Source of the DNA: an uncultured Bacteroidales bacterium
GTDB lineage: Bacteria; Bacteroidota; Bacteroidia; Bacteroidales; FEN-979
Length of the DNA stretch: 64,000 nucleotides
NCBI GenBank assembly: GCA_903959905.1
Contig: CAJBYO010000079.1
Span: 1 to 64,000 of the forward strand
Reading direction: 5' to 3'
Shown: piece after piece, positions 29,301 through 36,074 of the stretch
Numbering within the stretch: position 1 is the first letter of the stretch
Layout: each line of letters begins with the position of its first letter
Translations under genes and position numbers: made by a program
Notes under the pieces: model-generated
Database searches by the model: none
What the model was told of the DNA's origin: nothing
What the model saw: only the letters and a program-made list of their open reading frames with translations

Positions 29301-31530
29301 CGTTCCCGGTGATAGTTTGTGCGCCGGTGGTGTTGACCATGGCGATTTTTCCTGCCCCGATATGGGTGCCGTTGTTGATCACATTCCCGTAAACATTCAC
29401 AGTTTTTCCTCCGTCGGCCAGGATGCCGTTGGTGATCATCAGGTTGTTTCTCACCACGAATGATGCGGAAGCAGAGGCCAGGATAAGGCTTCCCAGAGGT
29501 TTATATACCTGCAGGTTATAGAGCCCGTTGGTGATTGTGCCGAAATTCCAGAGGAAGTAGTTCCCGTATCCTGTGAAAGTGGTGGTATTTTCATTCGGAG
29601 TGTAGGTCCCTCCTGAATTGATTAGAAAATCATCGCTGATGGTTACAGGAAAATCTCCAACTCCCGACGACAACGTTGCATTCGCAAAAATATTAATCTT
29701 ATTGGAGGCAGTAAGGTCATAGAGGAGGTTAACAGTAGAATTTCCGGTTGCTCCCAATCTTTTTATCTCCAGGTTCCACAAGGTGACCCGTGAATACAGG
29801 TCAACGGAAGGTGTGTTTGCAGGGTTTGTTTCAAAAATAATTTTGCCACCGGTAACAGAAAAATTCCCCGGATCACAGTTCAGGTAAAGCCCGTTTCCTT
29901 CGGCGCCGTTACCGTTGCATCTGTCGCGGATGATAATTTCACCGCCGGTCATGATGAAAGTTGAACTCGGGTTGGGAATATTGAAAATGGGAACGCTCGA
30001 CATCTCCCCTGATTCGGTTTCATTACCGCGTACAATGACGGTACCGCCCGTCTGAACATAAGAGGTTTTTCCTGACGCTGTCCAGGTACTCCTCATAACA
30101 CTGGCATTTAACACACCACCTTCCACAATCACCATAGAAGATGAATTGGCCGTATTCCAGAAAATAATACCGGCACTGTGCCGGGTACTGAAATAACCGT
30201 CTGAAATCCTGAAGGTTCCAAAAATTGACAAGGCGCATTCAGCATTCGTGCTCACACCAAGGGAATTCACTGGAGCCTGGGGAAAACCGGTGGCATTTGC
30301 AGCAGTTGTGTATACTGAAACATCCGGACCGTCAAGCCACAGTTGTCCTGCCAGGGGAATAGCGTAATCCCCGTTCTGATCGGCCGGCCCCACCGGCCCT
30401 TCAGCCAGGGAAGGTATCAATATGCTGCCGGTAAGTTTTAAAGTTCCGTTTTTAATCCACAAAGCCTTTCTGACTTCAGGATTATCAAGTGAAAACGGGG
30501 CTGCATAAACCCGTTTTACAGCATTTGAGCCATATAATGAAAAGTTTGCTACATCCGATGAAAATACAGTCAGAATATAAGTCTGATCCGTTCCCTTATC
30601 AACGATCATGTTGTAGAAATCTGTAATCCCGTTGAGGGTTATGGTATTGTTTGATTCCCCGGTAAACCTCACCGTCACTGCGCCATTGCTGGCAAATTCC
30701 CCATAATTTGGTGCAGTCAGGTTGGTGAACCTGACTGTACCGTTGTTGGTAAAATCACCGTTGATGTTTAACTGATGATAAACGGCATGAAACTGACCGT
30801 TGGGAGGTAAATACACTGAAGCAATGGAATAGTTGTTTGTATTCGTATTTCCGGTACTGACAGTGATTTTGCCATTGGCATCTACGGTCAGGTTACCGCC
30901 GACGGTGATTGTTCTTTTTGTGGTTGAAGCATCATTTATCTGACAAATACCCCTGGTGATGGTGGCTGATCTGTAGACAGTAACGTTTCGTCGGACAACC
31001 ATGATCTGGGCAGCGGTATTCATGTTTATGATCAAGCTCCCGTAAGTGGCGATATTGTCATCAATGTAACAGCTGCCGGCATTGGGGTAGTATTCAACTG
31101 TTCCTCCGCCAATACCAAGAAATGTTCCTCCGCTGATAGATGGTAATTTTGCTACGCTGGATGATATGAGGCTGGTGCGGATCCGACCTTTTCCATTCAG
31201 CGTTATTGTTCCTGTACCAAAGGATCTGCTTACGAGATCCAGAATAGCACCTACATTTATCGTTATTATATAACCAGCTCCAGCAATATTCTGGGAGGCA
31301 ATAACAGTGCGGCCAGTGAGGATGCAAACGTTATCATTTGCGACAGGAATAGTGCCCCCAGCATTAACATAGGTAGTACCGGTAGAGTCAGTGGTCCACA
31401 CCAATGCATCATTCCAGTTACCCGACTGATAACTGTAATATTTGGTTGCAAATCCCGCAGGACTATAAAAAAGAATTACAAATGAAAGGGCGATAAGTGC
31501 ATATATGGCTTTTGAAAATTTCATTTTCAT
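23347..31530 (-). CDS. Giant beta-helix-like T9SS surface protein (2727 aa)
   Basis: An ATG at 31530 (alternative Met at codon 3) gives a signal peptide ending near FATK. Three modules of about 900 residues follow, each opening with a YYS-x-SGxW-TWS element, near residues 31, 963 and 1858. Modules contain G/N/T-rich strands typical of right-handed beta-helices, and the first two end with an FPVGC motif and a YTAG motif. A run of ~46-residue repeats with NNGTF and TTLSG lies near DNA 24900-25480. The end has the NLIGNPYPSPIDWD element common in T9SS cargo and a sorting domain (FNYPTGIYIVHLSMG, ending KKVYINNQW). It sits between chaperone and pilin/usher genes, suggesting a shared role such as a surface adhesin made with the pilus. 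The T9SS call is strong; ligand unknown. Confidence 0.88.
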   Translation of the reverse strand: MKMKFSKAIYALIALSFVILFYSPAGFATKYYSYQSGNWNDALVWTTDSTGTTYVNAGGTIPVANDNVCILTGRTVIASQNIAGAGYIITINVGAILDLVSRSFGTGTITLNGKGRIRTSLISSSVAKLPSISGGTFLGIGGGTVEYYPNAGSCYIDDNIATYGSLIINMNTAAQIMVVRRNVTVYRSATITRGICQINDASTTKRTITVGGNLTVDANGKITVSTGNTNTNNYSIASVYLPPNGQFHAVYHQLNINGDFTNNGTVRFTNLTAPNYGEFASNGAVTVRFTGESNNTITLNGITDFYNMIVDKGTDQTYILTVFSSDVANFSLYGSNAVKRVYAAPFSLDNPEVRKALWIKNGTLKLTGSILIPSLAEGPVGPADQNGDYAIPLAGQLWLDGPDVSVYTTAANATGFPQAPVNSLGVSTNAECALSIFGTFRISDGYFSTRHSAGIIFWNTANSSSMVIVEGGVLNASVMRSTWTASGKTSYVQTGGTVIVRGNETESGEMSSVPIFNIPNPSSTFIMTGGEIIIRDRCNGNGAEGNGLYLNCDPGNFSVTGGKIIFETNPANTPSVDLYSRVTLWNLEIKRLGATGNSTVNLLYDLTASNKINIFANATLSSGVGDFPVTISDDFLINSGGTYTPNENTTTFTGYGNYFLWNFGTITNGLYNLQVYKPLGSLILASASASFVVRNNLMITNGILADGGKTVNVYGNVINNGTHIGAGKIAMVNTTGAQTITGNGLGFFQNLQINNTNGATGSSQVSLGADIGVTGVLSMTNDRLFNISKYTLTLNALASIEGTMSNSRFILTSGAPSDGGLRRVFADTTSFVFPVGCGTSYMPAVVHLMKKPVTYGSVTVKPVPNAHPFVTSPTCLPWYWKVEESGFTTIQPGSISLSFFYGSLPDNILYLPGKYNPAFWTILNDVNLVNETTNIISFPAENNFTGDYTAGITAAFGTVTAFYSRQSGEWATPATWSTVGYGGVASSTAPGAGNPVFIGDGVTNNHTVTVSSGSGFSGSLSLKQNSILDIGTTSGHNFGNVIPGSSGKLRISSTGATALFPAGDFGNFLGANGGTVEYFTGSVDFTLPLTSSAPTSRAITNYFNLLLSPGTGRIINMPNADQLVFGTMTVNGASATGLVRLNGTASRSLTIKTDLAITAGNLVMLHGTEQTMRIDKNITIAAGAIFNLASTGTVVNHTLSIGGNVTNEGTLDLSNLVSANTYKCDVTFTGSQAATISGRGTTTDFYSLTLDKGTNATPVLNITSTAFTFSNNLAPLTLVNGTFRLSTNALYVTIAQQKFAIPPSTCLSANGGFIQVATTPDNDADVILAGMIEVKLGGILVGNVADNVNNDIEYSGAGYPTIEVSGGSLFVNGQVRRSMINGLGSLVYKQSGSSTVTINGRNSQPTRAKLEVLNPGSTFNMTGGTLTIVRGASTTYNDLYLRPEKSTVTGGTVVFGSSATEAINNLNKLTIDTQVPLYNITVDGTTTAKTLTLSVHGITLKGTLTVQATSVFMADSLDVNIAGSLVNLNADAGTGINTGGYRSGSLRQVTTFNGTTATQNITGAGTNITNFAKVVIANTNAAGSVTLSANTAMRVNSDLTLTSGTLNDGGNIITVIGNIVNNSTHTGTGRILLAGTTVQVLSGNGTGKFGNLYLNSTKDVSMISIMNITGVLTLQGKMLDIGNNLLILSNTGNGAVTGNSATSYIRTDGLTSDAGVRKSYPATASDFTFPVGCQLKYTPARIDVTTNTAAGTITVIPVNTKHYCTTNSGEFQLKYYWHVTSTGFSGVQVSHYYNYLLSDVVPVGGEANYVAARYYNNIWTTGAAVNTTSHQFTFLNSSFLDGDYTAGYPNEFLSISTYYSRNATSGGAWNNLNTWSTVSHAGPAASSFPNGQVVIIASGHTVTTSGNLRRAYTLTLDGTALLDLSNSVGHDFGLVTGTGTVKLAPSSFSYYVFPAGDYNVFTSAAGGGIELTNPSGTAVFPYLQIYNRLVLSGAGVKLMADADILLNGSLTNQSGSVFTASAVGKLTINGDWINDGTYNHNNGTTVFNGSTTLSGAVPITMYKATVNTSCSLTGPSSGSFGFAGDWINNGTFNHNSGTVYFSGNTTLSGSATTVFNNVLINSGCTFTGKSSANFTVIGNWVNNGIFVYNNGGTVFDGTTLISGTQTSKFGNITINSGKTLTGPASDTICVATNFTNNGTFTNNAGTLTFNGAVQVIAGSSPTLFENIVIESGSSTSVSASSQTLRGTLLCDGTLSANKKLTLLSNATQTALVDGTGEGEITGNLIVQRYLPVGFGYKYFSSPFQGAMVTQFAGHVDLTAPFPTFYRYDENRFFTGWLNYTNPTGVLNPMEGYAVNFGPAFDPDTLDLFGVVNNRNMIPLTLFNGNRPFTKGFNLIGNPYPSPIDWDAQSGWVKTNIDNALYYFNAGNTYQYTGTYSSYINGVPSGGSASNVIAAMQGFFIHVSDGAYPVASTLIFTNGVRVNNLSPSFHKKTTQELRPLLRISAKNDVEGSAIDPTVIYFTGVASKVFDKEYDALKLMNTEIVVPNLYSLSDDSTRLSVSAIPYPVDSITEVRLGLQTNMEGLVNFRICDVECMPSNLYIYFCDRVTGIKQNIALHPDYQIYLKPGVYDDRFFVIFSMKDLRYQPGKDNALFIYSFRNRIFVHANLDAGKKADMIIYNVIGQKLFNESIHVDGYTEFDFNYPTGIYIVHLSMGEEVLSKKVYINNQW
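24900..25480 (-). repeat. Tandem ~46-residue beta-helix strand repeats
   Basis: Translation shows four to five units of the type FxGxTTLSG, INSG, LTGxSS, GxWxNNGTF, NNxGT. The period is about 46 residues (~138 bp). It looks like stacked coils of a beta-helix inside the third module of the 2727-residue protein. Confidence 0.7.
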
Positions 31531-31589
31531 ATCTCCGGTCAGTCGCTAAAAAGGCTCTGAAGTGCCACATAATACTCAGTTCAAATGGA

Positions 31590-32471
31590 TTACTTCAAGA
31601 TAAGTTCGGCAGTTGCCAGTTTTTGAATCTTGGTATCCACAGGTGTTGAATAAACCACGGTCAGCTTCCCTGATTTGTAATCAATTCCGGGAATCCTTTC
31701 CAGGTTGCATTGAAATTTACGTAAAAGGTTTGGGGTATATACGGCAATACCTTTCACAGATGCAACTTTGGTTTCTTTTCCCTGGTCAGAAATATGCTTG
31801 ACCAGGATATCGCCGAAAACTGAAAAGTTGCCTGTTCTGACAAAATTCAATTTGAGCTTTGGAACTGTATCATTCTGAACTTCAAAGGCAAGATTGTCGA
31901 GGGAAACCTGGGTGTTCTGCTCCCCGATCCGGATGATGACCGGAATAGTAATCCCGAAAACAGGTGTTAATTTGGCCGTGACTGCCCCTGTGTCGCTGTT
32001 TTTTTCTTCCTCACCGCGTACCTTGTACTTGGGAATAGCTCTGAAATAGATATGAGAGCGGTATTCACCCGGCGTCATTTTTGCGGATTTTACAAATTGC
32101 ATTTTTACAACCTGCGATTTCTTGGGAGGGAGTTTTACGGTACGGGGATAGAAACGAAGATACTTATCTGCAAAAAGCTGCCCGGAGTCAGGCAAGGTTA
32201 CCACTTCAAATGAACCGTCATCTTTCATTCTCATTTGTACAATCGATACAACATATGTTGCAGAATCGTTGCCGGGATTGGCAAGGGTCAGTTCCTGTGA
32301 TTTCATTGCTCCTTCGAAAACAACCCTCCTGGGAAGGATGAGCAGGTTCCCCTGCGCTGAAATTTCACTTAACGGTGCAATTGCAAAAAGTGCTACGATT
32401 AACAATCCTCTTAATAACAATGAAATCCGGAAACCTCCGGATGCCGTAACAGACAAACCTGGGAACTGCAT
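31590..32471 (-). CDS. PapD-like periplasmic pilus chaperone
   Basis: 293 residues, longer than the usual ~230-250, mainly because of a long N-terminus before the signal segment (LLLRGLLIVALFAIAP, ending EISAQ). The mature N-terminal domain starts NLLILPRRVVFEG and continues ELTLANPGNDSATYVVS. The chaperone signature follows: LRFYPRTVKLPPKKSQVVKMQ region, then GEYRSHIYFRAIP. The C-terminal half (ITIPVIIRIGEQ onward) fits the second Ig domain. Such chaperones bind pilin subunits in the periplasm, supply a missing strand and deliver them to the usher. It lies 80 bp after DUF4402 subunit 2 and 59 bp before the 2727-residue gene, in one direction. High confidence in family. Confidence 0.88.
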   Translation of the reverse strand: MQFPGLSVTASGGFRISLLLRGLLIVALFAIAPLSEISAQGNLLILPRRVVFEGAMKSQELTLANPGNDSATYVVSIVQMRMKDDGSFEVVTLPDSGQLFADKYLRFYPRTVKLPPKKSQVVKMQFVKSAKMTPGEYRSHIYFRAIPKYKVRGEEEKNSDTGAVTAKLTPVFGITIPVIIRIGEQNTQVSLDNLAFEVQNDTVPKLKLNFVRTGNFSVFGDILVKHISDQGKETKVASVKGIAVYTPNLLRKFQCNLERIPGIDYKSGKLTVVYSTPVDTKIQKLATAELILK

Positions 32472-32551
32472 ATTTTTTGTTTAAAAAAACTGGCGGCTTA
32501 ACTATAAATTATCAGAAAAGAGCACCAGCTTTTCTTTTCTGACATAGTATG

Positions 32552-33001
32552 CTAGTTGTAATTCACTGTCACATTCAATGGTGATACCGATACAAATACA
32601 CCCGCCAGAAATTCGGAATCCTTGGTCAGAATGGGATCACTTTCAAAGGAACGAACCAACAGATTGCCTTTCGCGCTCGGAATGATCACCGGGGATTCCG
32701 GAACGGTAATTTTGTAGGTATAGGCGGTTGAACTGTTCATGAAAAATGATGCGGCAGTAAAGGTACCGGATGTAACCGGAAGAACAATCTGTGCTGATTG
32801 TGCCCTGACATGCGACGGCACCAATTCAACAGATCCGGCAATGATAATGGCCACGCTCTCAAAGTCAAGATCAACAGATCTTGTTACTGTAATTGGCTCT
32901 ACCACTGCGGCACTGACCCGTGTACCGGTGGATCCGAGCTGGGCGAACAAACATGTGGAAAATAATACAAAAACAGGAATGAATATAATGCCTTTATTCA
33001 T
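32552..33001 (-). CDS. DUF4402 pilin-like subunit 2
   Basis: 149 residues, ATG at 33001. The signal peptide ends CLFAQ. After an extension of about ten residues come the conserved first strands (EPITVTRSVDLDFE), a middle with TYKITVP, and the C-terminus NVTVNYN, nearly the same end as subunit 1. The extended N-terminus and the final aromatic-containing strand fit strand-exchange pilins. It is placed after a terminator hairpin that follows subunit 1, so it is probably expressed less strongly. Minor subunit is an inference. Confidence 0.75.
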   Translation of the reverse strand: MNKGIIFIPVFVLFSTCLFAQLGSTGTRVSAAVVEPITVTRSVDLDFESVAIIIAGSVELVPSHVRAQSAQIVLPVTSGTFTAASFFMNSSTAYTYKITVPESPVIIPSAKGNLLVRSFESDPILTKDSEFLAGVFVSVSPLNVTVNYN

Positions 33002-33087
33002 GGAATTGCGTTTTATTATTTTCAGTATAAAGATACAACAAATTTTGGGTTTTGTGTGCTGATGACAAATTAAAAACGAACGGAAAT

Positions 33088-33121
33088 AAAAAAAACGCTG
33101 TGGTTACACAGCGTTTTTTTT
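33088..33121 (-). terminator. Strong hairpin terminator after DUF4402 subunit 1
   Basis: Perfect inverted repeat ACGCTGTG / CACAGCGT with loop GTTA, flanked by A8 and T8 so the stem extends further. It lies 12 bp past the stop of subunit 1 and before subunit 2. In either direction it makes a stem with a T-tract. Partial termination here would raise the first subunit relative to the rest. Confidence 0.88.
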
Positions 33122-33133
33122 GAAATTCATTTT

Positions 33134-33682
33134 CTAGTTATAGTTTATAGTCACATCAAAATCAGCAGCTGACTGGTATACACCTGCAGCTTGTGCGGCA
33201 GCAACAGTTACGTCGGCTCCTACAAACAATACACCAACACCACTGGGATCAAGTAAACCTTCTCCGACACCAGCACCGGGAGGATCAGATGCACTTGTAA
33301 AATTGTCAACATCCATGGTTTCACCACCAACACCGGTTGTATTGGTGATTACAACAACTGTAGAAGGAACAGTAATATCATAGGTACCATCAGGTTCCCC
33401 GGTCACTGCAAATTCTGCAGCTGTGACAGTTCCGATAACAACTGGGAAAGTAACACCACCAACCTGGTTACGGATGGCAGGATCAGATGGAGAGAGTGTG
33501 ACAACACCGCCAACAGCACTAACGGCGAGGTTTCCGAAGTTTAAATCAACTGTATTTAAAATAGTGATAGGTGCGACAATCGTCGCTTCAGTGCTTGCTG
33601 ATCCAGTCACCTGCGCTTGCGCCGCAACTGCGAACATCATCAGCAATGATGTTAATACGAATAGTCTTGAAATTGTTTTCAT
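33134..33682 (-). CDS. DUF4402 pilin-like subunit 1 (probable major subunit)
   Basis: 182 residues, ATG at 33682. Signal peptide MKTISRLFVLTSLLMMFAV, ending AAQAQ. The mature part begins with an alternating polar/hydrophobic extension (VTGSASTEATI), then APITILNTVDLNFG, GGVVTLSP, TYDITVP, ADVTVAAAQAAGVY, and ends FDVTINYN. This is the DUF4402 pattern. Small, secreted, without a lipobox, with its own promoter and terminator, first in the cluster: it looks like a highly expressed structural pilin assembled by the downstream chaperone and usher. Role inferred from context. Confidence 0.8.
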   Translation of the reverse strand: MKTISRLFVLTSLLMMFAVAAQAQVTGSASTEATIVAPITILNTVDLNFGNLAVSAVGGVVTLSPSDPAIRNQVGGVTFPVVIGTVTAAEFAVTGEPDGTYDITVPSTVVVITNTTGVGGETMDVDNFTSASDPPGAGVGEGLLDPSGVGVLFVGADVTVAAAQAAGVYQSAADFDVTINYN

Positions 33683-33685
33683 GAT

Positions 33686-33707
33686 TTTTGGGTTTTGGGT
33701 TTTGGGG
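33686..33707. repeat. Heptanucleotide repeat (TTTTGGG)x3 in pilin leader
   Basis: Three telomere-like TTTTGGG units end four bases before the start codon of DUF4402 subunit 1. The transcript carries CCCAAAA repeats there. Three G-runs lie on the plus strand; a fourth for an intramolecular quadruplex is absent. Confidence 0.85.
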
Positions 33708-33793
33708 TGAATAATTATTGTTTAACACATATTAATTTGAAACATTTACAATTCAAGGAAAATTCGCAATGTGATTTTATCCGTAATTTCTTC

Positions 33794-33809
33794 TGTTAGC
33801 GCACTAACA
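33794..33809 (-). promoter_or_regulatory. Small hairpin in pilin 5' leader
   Basis: TGTTAG and CTAACA arms with a CGCA loop, inside the predicted ~140-nt untranslated leader of DUF4402 subunit 1, about 15-30 nt after the predicted start site. Possibly an mRNA-stabilising hairpin; weak on its own. Confidence 0.4.
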
Positions 33810-33830
33810 ATAACATATTTTAATGCATAA

Positions 33831-33861
33831 CAAATATAATGACTGAAAATGGCAAGCGCAA
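33831..33861 (-). promoter_or_regulatory. Bacteroidota promoter for DUF4402 subunit 1
   Basis: On the minus strand a TTG (33861-33859) is followed after 20 bp by TATATTTG (33838-33831), matching the phylum consensus -33 TTG / -7 TAnnTTTG. Predicted transcription starts near 33824, leaving a leader of about 140 nt before the ATG at 33682. Confidence 0.65.
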
Positions 33862-34069
33862 TTGATGAATACCAGAAATATTTATTGTGGTAAACCGGAT
33901 GTTTGAAATAGCAGTAAAAATCATATATTCTTAGTTAACAGCTCTGTATTTAAAACTTCTGACCGAACAAATGCCAGCCTTACACACCCTAACAAATGCT
34001 TTTTCAACATAAGATTGTTAATAAAAACACCACCCAAACTACAAATTGCTTTTGTTTTCATCATATCAG

Positions 34070-35746
34070 CTATTTTCCGGGAATCGTGGCAGTTTCATCC
34101 TGGATTGTTAAATCTCCGGTGAGGGTTAATACAGCCCCGGGAATGATTGTCAGCATCGCACCTGATTTGATCAGGAGATTCCTGCAGCCCGTTGTTATAC
34201 CTGACACAACAGGGAAATTCGGACTTGCCGGCGATATGATGACATTCTGGTCTGACGCAGGTACTGCATTGGGCGTCCAGTTTGATGGATTGCTCCACTG
34301 CGCTGAAACCGAACCGTTCCAGATGATGGCCTGGTCGTTGATTGTAATGTTGTCAATGTATAAATTATTTCCTAAAGCACTGATTCCTCGGAAAATAAAT
34401 TTGGTAACGCCAGGATTAACCGCATAACTTTTTGAAGCCCATTGGCCGGCCGTCGGCACAAAGGATGTGTAGGACTGCCCTCCTGTGTTCAGAGAACCGT
34501 TTAACCCGCCGGGCCAGGTGGTTAAAAGTGAATAGGACGCCCCGTAATCATACGAAACCCATAATTCAAGAATATCCACCTCCGTGGAATAGGTCGCATA
34601 CGCATGATCAAATGATACCACCGGATTTGAAAGACCGGAAAGATCCAGGTCAGGAGATACAAGGTCAAAGGAAGCCCCGGAAGGAATATTTATATTATAG
34701 AAGTTGGCATACACAGACCCGGTTCCAGTGCCAAATGCACTGACGCTACCGTTTCGCACCCACGGTTTTTGCGCGATGGTCCAGCATACAGGAGGAAAAG
34801 TTTCCGATTCAAACTGCGTGATATTCGGAAAACTTTGCAAGGCAACACATTGGGTCGTCGCAGAAGTGTTTGTTCCAACAGAATATCCGGGAACCGGAGG
34901 CAGGACTGACCAGGCCCTGTAATAATAGGTGGTCGCAGGATTTAAACCTGTTACATGACTGTAACCTGATGCCGGGCCAATGTATATAACGGTTCCTCCC
35001 CCGGCAATACTGTTTCCGGCAACATAGGTTCCGGCGGGATTGCCGAAAACGCTTGTTGTATTATAAGCAATCATCACATTGTTGCTGGCCGCATTTTTCT
35101 TCCATGTAAGGTCAATCTGACCAGTACCGGCAGTTTGTGCCATAAAACCTGACGGTGGATGCGGAGTGGTAAGGGGCACCCAGGTAATCTGAATATCAGG
35201 CCGCAACGGATCAGTTATACCGGGATCGGTGGGCGGCGTTTCATACTGCTGCCAGTATTCATGCATATCAGGGTTGTAACTATAAGAAAAGAACGGATAA
35301 CTCGGTGCACCATTCCCTCCGTAATTTGCCTCACACAGAACAAGCAGGTTTTTCCCGCCGGTGCTGTTATAAACAAAATCAGCAATGTCAATCGTTTTCC
35401 ATCCGGTATTGGGAAAATTAACCGAGGCATCATATACAAGGGTGGCCCCGTCAACAAGGTCACCCCAGGAGATTGAATACAAGCTGCCATCTGAGATGTG
35501 TCCAAGGTATATCTTAACCGGGCATGACTCCACATCTGAAGTAACAACATTCCAGGCAAGTGAAGTGATCACGCCAGAAGTACCTATCTCCCCCAATGTG
35601 TAAATGGAGGCGGAACGGGCGTAGCCTCCCCATAAATTAAAGGGGTATGGCTGTGAGTCCGTTCCGGGTCCGATCGTAATCACTGTCTGGGCCGACAGAA
35701 ACCCCGTAACCGAGCAGAAGACAAAAAACAATAAAACTCTTTTCAT
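34070..35746 (-). CDS. Secreted FnIII/MAM-like protein without visible sorting domain
   Basis: 558 residues from the ATG at 35746 (a TTG lies one codon upstream). The signal peptide ends GFLSAQ. An N-terminal beta domain follows, then a fibronectin type III domain around residues 195-295 (PPSGFMAQTAGTGQIDLTW ... YYYRAWSV). Next is a jelly-roll/MAM-like domain around 310-470 (FESETFPPVCWT, VSFDHAYA). Last is a beta-helix-like segment beginning WNGSVSAQWSNPSNWTP. It stops at TIQDETATIPGK in the middle of what is normally a longer repeat domain, with no T9SS tail. It could be C-terminally truncated or secreted by another route. It stands upstream of the pilus cluster with its own promoter. Function unknown. 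Confidence 0.82.
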   Translation of the reverse strand: MKRVLLFFVFCSVTGFLSAQTVITIGPGTDSQPYPFNLWGGYARSASIYTLGEIGTSGVITSLAWNVVTSDVESCPVKIYLGHISDGSLYSISWGDLVDGATLVYDASVNFPNTGWKTIDIADFVYNSTGGKNLLVLCEANYGGNGAPSYPFFSYSYNPDMHEYWQQYETPPTDPGITDPLRPDIQITWVPLTTPHPPSGFMAQTAGTGQIDLTWKKNAASNNVMIAYNTTSVFGNPAGTYVAGNSIAGGGTVIYIGPASGYSHVTGLNPATTYYYRAWSVLPPVPGYSVGTNTSATTQCVALQSFPNITQFESETFPPVCWTIAQKPWVRNGSVSAFGTGTGSVYANFYNINIPSGASFDLVSPDLDLSGLSNPVVSFDHAYATYSTEVDILELWVSYDYGASYSLLTTWPGGLNGSLNTGGQSYTSFVPTAGQWASKSYAVNPGVTKFIFRGISALGNNLYIDNITINDQAIIWNGSVSAQWSNPSNWTPNAVPASDQNVIISPASPNFPVVSGITTGCRNLLIKSGAMLTIIPGAVLTLTGDLTIQDETATIPGK

Positions 35747-36074
35747 CAAATTGACCCATTAATTGGTTTGGAACAAATACCATACTCCGGGTTCTCCTCA
35801 AATAGGAAAAACAAAGAAATTATCTACATCAAAGATATTTGTGAATTGTCCGGAAAGCAATTGTTGAAAACCACACAATGAAACTGCCGGAATCCGTAAG
35901 AAAACAGCATGATACTTCAAGTACAGCTTTATAATACAGGAAGTTAATACCGGGAAGTGACAATCCGATTTTACGCCATTCTCCCATCAAACAGGTTGGA
36001 GTGATGCAGCAGGATGCCAGCAGTAAAAGAAAAAGTTGATTTCCGAACGGGAGATTCGGTGAATAGAACTAAAC
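35747..36074. other. Noncoding region, 328 bp
   Basis: Contains the promoter of the FnIII-type gene at 35830-35860. The rest, up to the aroA stop at 36075, shows no reading frame, RNA gene or clear terminator that I can support. Confidence 0.6.
35830..35860 (-). promoter_or_regulatory. Bacteroidota promoter for the FnIII-type secreted protein
   Basis: Minus strand: TTG (35860-35858), 20-bp spacer, TATCTTTG (35837-35830). Both boxes and spacing fit the phylum consensus. Predicted start is about 75 nt before the ATG at 35746. Confidence 0.6.

Larger units (their letters stand above)
33683..34069. other. Noncoding region upstream of pilin genes
   Basis: 387 bp without a credible gene. The right-to-left reading holds the pilin promoter and leader up to about 33861. 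From 33862 to 34069 I see only AT-rich sequence and the end of the neighbouring gene's transcript. Confidence 0.6.

Noticed and set aside
32512..32542. Inverted repeat TCAGAAAAG ... CTTTTCTGA between pilin 2 and chaperone genes
   Set aside because: The arms are separated by 13 bases and there is no T-run after the stem in the transcript direction; too weak to call a terminator.
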